From: an uncultured Porphyromonas sp.
GTDB taxonomy: Bacteria; Bacteroidota; Bacteroidia; Bacteroidales; Porphyromonadaceae
DNA length: 7,291 bases
Direction: 5' to 3'
NCBI GenBank assembly: GCA_947253195.1
Contig: CAMXXM010000067.1
Span: 1 to 7,291, forward strand
Each line of letters begins with the position of its first letter. Position 1 is the first letter of the stretch. Under the pieces are notes generated by a model, which saw only the letters and a program-made list of their open reading frames with translations, searched no databases and was not told the origin of the DNA. The position numbers and the translations under genes are program-made. Shown one piece after another: positions 1-5,219 of this stretch.

Positions 1-13
1 GATTAGAATAACG
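1..13 (+). other. Probable sequencing index and end of the P7 adapter (artefact)
   Basis: These bases sit directly before the Nextera read-2 adapter. They read GAT followed by a 10-base stretch, TAGAATAACG. In a Nextera i7 primer the P7 part ends in GAT, followed by the index and then GTCTCGTGGGCTCGG, so the layout and length fit a 10-base i7 index. The adapter identity is seen in the sequence; reading these bases as an index is inference from position. They should be trimmed with the adapter and carry no biology. Confidence 0.8.
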
Positions 14-47
14 GTCTCGTGGGCTCGGAGATGTGTATAAGAGACAG
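14..47 (+). other. Illumina Nextera (Tn5) read-2 adapter left on the contig end
   Basis: The 34 bases match the Nextera transposase read-2 adapter exactly: GTCTCGTGGGCTCGG (14-28), then the 19-base Tn5 mosaic end AGATGTGTATAAGAGACAG (29-47). Genomic sequence begins at 48. This is library construction sequence read through and assembled, not a natural transposon end. It creates a false C-terminus for the glycosyltransferase running into it from the right. No transposase gene or second mosaic end is present, which argues against a genuine Tn5-type insertion. Confidence 0.98.
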
Positions 48-677
48 GCCATAGGGGTAGTCGTGGAGGAAAAGACTGCCCTCTGCATGACAGAGAAGGC
101 GCATAAACCACGGGATGTCCTCTGAGGTGATCCCCGGGATGAAGGATAGCTCACTCTTGATGAGGAAGTCTCGGCGGATGATCTTGATGCAGGCACTCAT
201 GGGGGTGTCTCCTGACCGGAGGATGCTCCTCAGCGCCTCCTCGCCACTGACTACCTCCGGGACGTAGTTGCCGAAGTCTCTCCAGCGTCTCTGCCTTTCC
301 TTTGAGAAATAGTAGACCCAATTGAACCCGATAAAGTCGCACTTCGGATGGCTATCCATAGCGTCAAGAAGCGTGGTGAGCGTATCCTGCCGTAGCCAAA
401 AGTCGTCGCTGTCTAAGAAGAGGACAAACTCTCCCTCAGCTCTTGTCAGACCATTATTTCGCGCAACGCTCAGCCCCTGATTGGGCTGGTGCAGCACCTC
501 TATCCGAGGGTCGTTCGCTGCGAATTGGTCGCAGATCGTCCCGCTGCCATCGGTGGAGCCATCGTCGACGAGGATGGCGTGCCAGTCAGTGAAGTCCTGA
601 TGCAGGACACTCCTGAGGCACTCCTCGAGAAATCGAGAAGTATTGTACACCGGTATGACAATGGAAACGCGGGGCAT
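48..677 (-). CDS. Family 2 glycosyltransferase, 3' end missing
   Basis: Transfers a sugar from a nucleotide-sugar donor, probably at the cytoplasmic face during surface polysaccharide or glycan synthesis; acceptor and sugar cannot be told. Only 210 genuine residues remain. The GT-A fold of family GT2 shows in VSIVIPVYN (residues 4-12), VDDGSTDGS (37-45), QPNQGLSVARNNG (64-76), the DxD-type metal and donor site LDSDDFW (88-94), and a likely catalytic-base motif SED (185-187). The ATG at 675-677 is preferred because MPRVSIVIPVYN is a typical start; a TTG two codons upstream (681-683) would overlap the folB stop codon and is less likely. The ATG lies two bases after folB, so translation is probably coupled. 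The open frame continues to a stop at 3-5, but its last 14 codons are adapter. GT2 enzymes of this kind usually run to 300 residues or more, so the C-terminal part is lost. Confidence 0.93.
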
Positions 678-679
678 CG

Positions 680-1057
680 TCAAAATGTCGCTTCGGCAGA
701 GAAGGTAGCGCCATCCCCGCGGAAACCCTTGATCGGGGGCTGGATCTTGGTGATTGAGACGGAGGCTCGATTGATTGAGAGTGGTGCAGTCTCCAGCTCC
801 TGTAGGATCCTGTAGGCTACATGCTCTAAGAGGTCAGAGGGGCGCTCCTCAGTCATCACACGTCGTACCAGATCGTAGAGATCGGCGTAGCTGATCGTCT
901 CTCCTACGTTGTCACTCATCATGGCGGAGTGCTCTGTAGGCCAGACAGAGAGGGAGACGCTGTAGGTATTACCTGCCACTTTTTCCCTCTCCTCCACACC
1001 ATGGCCGGCACGGAAGAGGAGATTAGTGAGATCAATCCTTGTCTGAGTGATTTTCAT
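680..1057 (-). CDS. folB: Dihydroneopterin aldolase
   Basis: Cleaves 7,8-dihydroneopterin to 6-hydroxymethyl-7,8-dihydropterin and glycolaldehyde in cytosolic folate synthesis, and usually also epimerises the substrate. The 125 residues span the whole usual family length. Visible family marks are the start MKITQTRIDL, the HGVEERE segment (19-25) with the glutamate corresponding to active-site Glu22 of the S. aureus enzyme, GETISYADLYDLV (52-64) with the pterin-stacking Tyr57, LLEHVAYRI (76-84) with pterin-binding Glu78, and SITKIQPPIKG (101-111) with catalytic Lys104. The family normally forms an octamer. The start overlaps the end of the upstream DAHP synthase-chorismate mutase gene by 26 bases, and the stop lies two bases before the glycosyltransferase ATG. 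All expected key residues are present, so the enzyme is probably active. Confidence 0.95.
   Translation of the reverse strand: MKITQTRIDLTNLLFRAGHGVEEREKVAGNTYSVSLSVWPTEHSAMMSDNVGETISYADLYDLVRRVMTEERPSDLLEHVAYRILQELETAPLSINRASVSITKIQPPIKGFRGDGATFSAEATF
1032..1057 (-). promoter_or_regulatory. 26-base overlap between DAHP synthase-chorismate mutase and folB
   Basis: The folB ATG (1055-1057) lies inside the last codons of the upstream gene, whose TGA is at 1032-1034, in a different frame. Both ends are credible: the FolB N-terminus MKIT is typical, and the upstream protein needs only its disordered tail (KNENHSDKD) there. This suggests translational coupling, which is an inference. Confidence 0.7.
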
Positions 1058-2102
1058 TCTTTAGTCGCTTGATCTGATCAGTGAGTGAGTAGTCGTGGAT
1101 GATGCGGAAGAGGTCCTCCACCAGATCAGGCGAGATCCCGTAGAGCTCCGCCTGACGCCTGTGGTGATGGATCATGCTCTCGAGCCGTGCTGACTGTAGG
1201 GGGGGGAGGTGGTGAGTTGCCTTCCACGCACCTATCTCTGTGGTCAACTCGGACCTCATGGAGAGGAGATGGATGAGGTCACTGTCGACCTTGTCTACCT
1301 GCTGCCTGTAGGCGGTGAGGGCGCAGTCACCATGGGTGGCCTCCCCATGGAGGAGTGTGCTTATCTCCTCCGGGATGATCTGCTGAGCTGCGTCTGTTAG
1401 AGCCGTCTTCGGGTGGTAGTGACTCTCGATGAAGAGTCCATCGTAGTCTCTACGCATCGCCTCCTCGACAATCTCTCTCAGCAGATAACGATCTCCGGTG
1501 ATGTGGCTCGGGTCACAGAGGATAGGGAGCTCCGGATTGTGAGACTTAAAGCGTTCTACCGCCTCCCACAAGGGATCATTACGGAGGAGTCCACCCGCCA
1601 CAGTGGTGAATCCTCTCAGGATCAGTCCTATCCTTATCAGGTGATGGCGCTGTAGTCGCTCGACCGCCCCTTGCCACAACTGGAAGTCTGGCGCTATGGG
1701 ATTCTTGACCAGTATGGTCAGATCACTACCATCGAGGACCTTTGCTATCTCCTCCACCACGAAGGGGGATCCTGTAGTGCGGGCACCGAGCCAGACGAAG
1801 TCGCACTTATACCTAAGTGCTATCCGAGCATGCTCCGGTAGGCAAACCTCAGTCCCCACTCTGAGTCCCAGTTCGTCAGCAGCCTCGCGCATCCAGCGTA
1901 GTCCGATCTCCCCGACACCCTCGAAGGTACCCGGTCGTGTCCGGGGCTTCCAGGCGCCGGCACGGACAACCCGGATCCCACACTCCTTGAGTCGGCGCAT
2001 AGTCTTATAGATCTGCTCCTCAGACTCAATGCTGCAGGGACCGGCGATGATCGGGAGATCGCCCTTAGATAGTATCTCCCCGTGGAAGAGCGAAGGGATC
2101 AT
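1032..2102 (-). CDS. Bifunctional 3-deoxy-7-phosphoheptulonate (DAHP) synthase / chorismate mutase
   Basis: The N-terminal domain condenses phosphoenolpyruvate with erythrose 4-phosphate to DAHP, the first shikimate step; the C-terminal domain turns chorismate into prephenate for Phe and Tyr. Residues 1 to about 250 are a type I-beta (KDO8P synthase-like) barrel: IIAGPCSIES (18-27) with metal ligand Cys23, AGAWKPRTRPGTFEG (48-62), GARTT (106-110), VKNP (132-135), LRGF (162-165), CDPSHITG (196-203) with metal ligand His200, and Glu226 and Asp237 as the other likely ligands. Residues 263-345 are an AroQ-type helical chorismate mutase with Arg266, Arg283, Lys294, Arg306, Glu308 and Gln343 in the places expected for transition-state binding. 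No N-terminal ACT or ferredoxin-like regulatory domain is present. In characterised Bacteroidetes fusions of this layout the mutase domain passes on feedback inhibition by prephenate, so the same is likely here. The start overlaps the preceding stop by one base (TGATG). Confidence 0.96.
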   Translation of the reverse strand: MIPSLFHGEILSKGDLPIIAGPCSIESEEQIYKTMRRLKECGIRVVRAGAWKPRTRPGTFEGVGEIGLRWMREAADELGLRVGTEVCLPEHARIALRYKCDFVWLGARTTGSPFVVEEIAKVLDGSDLTILVKNPIAPDFQLWQGAVERLQRHHLIRIGLILRGFTTVAGGLLRNDPLWEAVERFKSHNPELPILCDPSHITGDRYLLREIVEEAMRRDYDGLFIESHYHPKTALTDAAQQIIPEEISTLLHGEATHGDCALTAYRQQVDKVDSDLIHLLSMRSELTTEIGAWKATHHLPPLQSARLESMIHHHRRQAELYGISPDLVEDLFRIIHDYSLTDQIKRLKNENHSDKD

Positions 2103-2104
2103 CA
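2100..2104 (-). promoter_or_regulatory. TGATG stop-start overlap
   Basis: On the minus strand the TGA of the NrnA-like gene (2104-2102) and the ATG of the DAHP synthase gene (2102-2100) share one base, giving TGATG. This is a classic arrangement for termination-reinitiation, and it fixes the DAHP synthase start. No strong Shine-Dalgarno sequence was noted, as is usual in Bacteroidota. Confidence 0.75.
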
Positions 2105-3115
2105 GGGATGGAGAATTCTTACAGCAGTCTCAACCAGCTTATAGGTATTGGTCAGGGTATCGCAGACTTCAGCCCCTGCCGCATTGGTATGCCCACCACC
2201 GTTGAAGAACTTGGAGGCAAAGTCGTTTACGGCAAAGCTCCCCTTGCTTCGCATTGAGATCTTGGTGTACTTCGGCATCTCATGGATCAGGATCGAGAAC
2301 TCGATCTCCTTAGCCGCGAGGGGATCATTCACTAACCCTTCTACGTCACCGGTCTGGTAATTGTACTTACCCTTATCCGCCATACTTAGGGTGATGATGG
2401 CAGTCTTGTACTGAGGGAAAAAGGTGAGCTTATCAGCCATCAAGTGCGCTGTGAGGCGCAGCTTATCGATGGTAAAGCTCCTATTGATTGCGTCGTAGAC
2501 GGCATCCTTCCGCACCCCCAGCTCGAGCAGTTCTGAAATGACCTGATAGATCTCGGGGTCCTCAGAGTTGTAGGCAAAGTTCCCCGTGTCAGTCATCATA
2601 CCGGTGTAAATAGCCGTGGCTGCTTCCGTGGACAGCCGGTCTCTCCATCCCATCGCACGGATCAGCTCATAGACAATCAGGCAGGTGGAGGATCTGTCTG
2701 GATAGGAGAAAGAGAGGTCTGCAAAGTCGGAGGGGTAGGGATGGTGGTCAATCAGAAGCTTGAGCGCCTCGGACTCCTCCAGAGGGGCGGTCAGTTGCTC
2801 GACCCGCTTTGTCTCATTAAAGTCAAGGCAGAAGAGCCCCTCCGCCTCACGTATCGCCCGGAGGGCCTCCTCGGGCTTATCCTTAGCAATCAGTGCCTCC
2901 GATGCCCCGGGCAAGAAGGCAAAGCTATCCGAGTAAGCCGTCGGGTAGACAACCGTGGCGGAGTGGCCTAAGGTCCGAAGCAGTGAAGCAAAGCCGAGTG
3001 TGGAGCCTACAGCATCACCATCCGGTGAGACGTGCCCCAAGAGTGTGATACGGCGTGGTACGGAGAGGAAGTCCTGTAGCTTGGCGAGGTCTTCTTTAGC
3101 AAAGTCTATCTTCAT
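2102..3115 (-). CDS. nrnA: DHH/DHHA1 phosphoesterase, NrnA-like (oligoribonuclease / pAp phosphatase)
   Basis: Family members degrade RNA oligomers of a few nucleotides from the end and remove the 3'-phosphate from pAp, a by-product of sulfate and CoA metabolism. Some relatives hydrolyse cyclic-dinucleotide products such as pApA. The 337-residue length is normal for NrnA. The DHH domain shows HVSPDGDAVGS (28-38) with metal ligands His28, Asp32 and Asp34, CLDFNE (96-101) with Asp98, the signature DHH at 123-125 within LIDHHP, and TGMMTDTGNF (171-180) with Asp176. The DHHA1 domain ends in GGGHTNAAG (306-314), which binds the substrate. There is no signal peptide, membrane segment, CBS or GGDEF domain, which separates it from GdpP/PDE-type enzymes. 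It starts six bases after the helicase stop, suggesting a shared transcript for two RNA-acting proteins. Whether pAp, nanoRNA or a cyclic-dinucleotide product is the main substrate cannot be read from sequence. Confidence 0.92.
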   Translation of the reverse strand: MKIDFAKEDLAKLQDFLSVPRRITLLGHVSPDGDAVGSTLGFASLLRTLGHSATVVYPTAYSDSFAFLPGASEALIAKDKPEEALRAIREAEGLFCLDFNETKRVEQLTAPLEESEALKLLIDHHPYPSDFADLSFSYPDRSSTCLIVYELIRAMGWRDRLSTEAATAIYTGMMTDTGNFAYNSEDPEIYQVISELLELGVRKDAVYDAINRSFTIDKLRLTAHLMADKLTFFPQYKTAIITLSMADKGKYNYQTGDVEGLVNDPLAAKEIEFSILIHEMPKYTKISMRSKGSFAVNDFASKFFNGGGHTNAAGAEVCDTLTNTYKLVETAVRILHP

Positions 3116-3121
3116 TTGGTC

Positions 3122-4393
3122 TTATTTCTTAGGTCGGTTACCGGGTCTTCTGCCACCTCGACCACGAGAGGATCCTCCTCGTCGGCCGGAGCGACTCTTT
3201 CCTCTATCCTCTGAGGAGCGTGGCTTGCCGGGCTTATAGTCTGCCGGGAAGTCCGGCCGCTGCAGCTTGTAGCCGAGGAACTTCTCGATCCTGGCAAATG
3301 AGTCCTTATCCCTCAAGGAGACAAAGGTGACCGCTGAGCCGCCCAAGTTGTCTCCGCGCGATGTGCGACCAATGCGGTGGACATAGTCCTCCGGGTCGGA
3401 TGGCACATCGAAGTTGATGATCAGCTCAATATTATCAATGTCAATGCCGCGCGAGAGGATATCGGTAGCCACGATGACGCTGGCATGTCCATTTCGGAAG
3501 CGGTGCATCACCTCATTGCGCTCCTCTTGGCTTAGGTCGGAGTGCATCTGCTCTACCGAGTGTCCCTGCATACGCAGCATACGAGCAGCCTCCTTGACCC
3601 TCTTCTTAGCTGCGAGGAAGACGATGCACCTCTCCGGTCGCTGCTCATTGAGTAGCGATACCAGTAGTGACAGCTTGTCGTCATCGGACACTATGAAAGC
3701 GGATTGGCTGATGCTCTCAGGGGGACGTGAGATGGCAATATTTACCTCTTTTGGCCGACGCATAATCTTGCGGGCAAAGGTTCGGATCTGCTCCGGCATG
3801 GTGGCAGAGAACATCACGGTCTGCACACCTTTCTTTGGCAAAAGGGACTGGATCTTGAGTATATCCTCCGAGAAGCCCATATCCAGCATACGGTCTGCCT
3901 CATCCAGGATGAAGAAACTCACCTGAGAGAGGTCGACTGAGTTCATATCAATATGAGACAGCAGGCGCCCGGGGGTGGCTACGATGATATCGGCACCCTT
4001 GGAGAGTGCTCTACGCTGCTGCTCGTACTCTATGCCGTCGGTCCCTCCATAGATCGGCTGAGCATTGACCTTCACGTAGTAGGCAAATCCGTCAATCTGA
4101 CGGTCGATCTGCTGCGCCAGCTCTCTCGTAGGCGCCATAATGACGCAATTGACGTGATCCTTTGGGTAATCTCCGTAGGCTAATTCGCTCAGGACAGGGA
4201 GGAGATAGGCAGCAGTCTTGCCGGTACCGGTTTGGGCACAGGCGATAATATCCTCACCATCCATAATTAGGGGAATCGTTGCTGCCTGTACCGGAGAGGG
4301 CTTGCCATAGTTCATCGTCTCCACCGCATCCTCGACATCAGGGTGGAGCCCAAAGTCATAAAAGGAGTCTATCTGTGACTCTTGCTTGGTCAT
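3122..4393 (-). CDS. DEAD-box ATP-dependent RNA helicase, RhlE-like
   Basis: Unwinds short RNA duplexes using ATP, in ribosome assembly, RNA turnover or cold adaptation. All core motifs are intact: Q motif around residues 13-36 (FGLHP to PSPVQ), Walker A AQTGTGKT (53-60), PTREL (88-92), TPGRL (140-144), DEAD (164-167), SAT (196-198), ATDILSRGIDI (309-319) and HRIGRTSRG (339-347). The core ends near residue 380. A tail of about 40 residues (385-423) follows, rich in Lys, Arg, Gly and Ser with RGG-like repeats, a common unstructured RNA-binding extension in RhlE-type helicases. Its lack of a DbpA/CsdA C-terminal domain favours RhlE over those families. The 19-base gap upstream reads TAGTACGTAAGATAGAAAT before the ATG, A-rich and without a clear Shine-Dalgarno. 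The NrnA-like gene follows six bases downstream. The specific RNA target is unknown. Confidence 0.96.
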   Translation of the reverse strand: MTKQESQIDSFYDFGLHPDVEDAVETMNYGKPSPVQAATIPLIMDGEDIIACAQTGTGKTAAYLLPVLSELAYGDYPKDHVNCVIMAPTRELAQQIDRQIDGFAYYVKVNAQPIYGGTDGIEYEQQRRALSKGADIIVATPGRLLSHIDMNSVDLSQVSFFILDEADRMLDMGFSEDILKIQSLLPKKGVQTVMFSATMPEQIRTFARKIMRRPKEVNIAISRPPESISQSAFIVSDDDKLSLLVSLLNEQRPERCIVFLAAKKRVKEAARMLRMQGHSVEQMHSDLSQEERNEVMHRFRNGHASVIVATDILSRGIDIDNIELIINFDVPSDPEDYVHRIGRTSRGDNLGGSAVTFVSLRDKDSFARIEKFLGYKLQRPDFPADYKPGKPRSSEDRGKSRSGRRGGSSRGRGGRRPGNRPKK

Positions 4394-4412
4394 ATTTCTA
4401 TCTTACGTACTA

Positions 4413-5210
4413 TTATTCTGTCGTATCTGTCTTGCGGATCCTCTGATTGAGGGTGTCTCTCAGGCTCTCTGCATCAGACCTGATGAGCCACACCTGAGGT
4501 ACCTCCAGTGATATGTCAGTAACCACCCGGATCTGCGGAAAGCGCTCTGCCATCTCTTGGGCGAGGTTATGCTTCACCACCGCGAAGTAGATCTTCCCCT
4601 TCACCATCTCCAGCATCATCTCAAGAGGCGGCAGATCGATCTCGCATGGTCGGATGGCAGTGTAGGAGATGTCGTGGAGGTTTTGTAGGATGAGCCGTGC
4701 CTCCTTATCCTCGGCAGAGTAGTAGACCTCTACCGGACTGGGACCACTCAGTACATCGCCCCAAGAGAGACTATCCTGCAGACTCATCAGTGCATAGTGC
4801 GAGCTGCTGATGGGATCTGTCGTGAGGAGGTCGGAGCTCTCCGATAGATCTGTAGAGGCTTGCTGAGTGGCGAGGATATCGACCCTCTTCTCCCTCAGCA
4901 AGTCTGTCCCGAGGCTCTTCTCTGATACCGGCACCCATATACAGCTGATGCCGGATAGCAACCTGTCTGCCACCGCAGTCAGACTGCCGGAGACCTCCCC
5001 CTCGTCATCGATCTCAAAGAGTCCCGGCTCCATTACCACCGCTATCCGTAGTGGATGAAGACTATCTCCAGTGGGGACTTGTGCCATCTTCTCGATCGAT
5101 CCAAGAGTCTCCCGAGGGGAAGTACCCGGGCGAAGTACGATAAAAAGGAGTACCCCGAGGATCACCACGAGTGCCCCGATCAAGGAGGCATAGGATCTAC
5201 TGACTTTCAT
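4413..5210 (-). CDS. Membrane-anchored protein resembling solute-binding family 3, function unknown
   Basis: 265 residues. Residues 9-27 form one hydrophobic helix (SLIGALVVILGVLLFIVL) after a short basic N-terminus, so the protein is probably tethered to the inner membrane facing the periplasm. There is no lipobox cysteine and no clear signal peptidase I site. The rest resembles a periplasmic substrate-binding domain of family 3 (amino-acid binding, or the N-terminal domain of MltF): LRIAVVMEPGLFEIDDEGEVSGSLTAV around 54-80, then REKRVDILATQQAST (106-120) and a TDPISSSHYA segment (131-140). No lytic transglycosylase domain follows, and no ABC permease or ATPase gene is nearby. Possible roles are ligand sensing or binding peptidoglycan fragments, but neither can be shown. 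It starts nine bases after the porin stop, and the helicase follows 19 bases later. The fold call is moderate; the function is not known. Confidence 0.8.
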   Translation of the reverse strand: MKVSRSYASLIGALVVILGVLLFIVLRPGTSPRETLGSIEKMAQVPTGDSLHPLRIAVVMEPGLFEIDDEGEVSGSLTAVADRLLSGISCIWVPVSEKSLGTDLLREKRVDILATQQASTDLSESSDLLTTDPISSSHYALMSLQDSLSWGDVLSGPSPVEVYYSAEDKEARLILQNLHDISYTAIRPCEIDLPPLEMMLEMVKGKIYFAVVKHNLAQEMAERFPQIRVVTDISLEVPQVWLIRSDAESLRDTLNQRIRKTDTTE

Positions 5211-5219
5211 ACTCGGGTA

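Noticed and set aside
29..47. Tn5 mosaic end as evidence of a natural transposon
   Set aside because: It is joined to the synthetic read-2 adapter and a probable index, uses the engineered mosaic sequence, and has no transposase or partner end. It is library DNA.
1696..2010. 104-codon plus-strand open frame, Ser/Arg/Pro-rich
   Set aside because: It is antisense to strongly conserved DAHP synthase motifs and has the biased composition of a shadow frame.
2920..2927. TAGCTTTG on the minus strand, matching the Bacteroidetes -7 promoter consensus TAnnTTTG
   Set aside because: It is inside the NrnA-like gene, has no matching TTTG about 19 bases upstream, and an 8-base match with two free positions is expected by chance in a window of this size.
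3414..3926. 170-codon open frame on the plus strand
   Set aside because: It lies wholly opposite the helicase, is rich in Ser, Ile, Arg and Met as expected for an antisense shadow, and shows no domain. The helicase motifs on the other strand are unambiguous.
4394..4412. Terminator or promoter in the gap before the helicase, the largest gap in the window
   Set aside because: Only 19 bases, with no stem-loop plus T run and no complete promoter. A promoter inside the end of the upstream gene cannot be excluded but is not visible.
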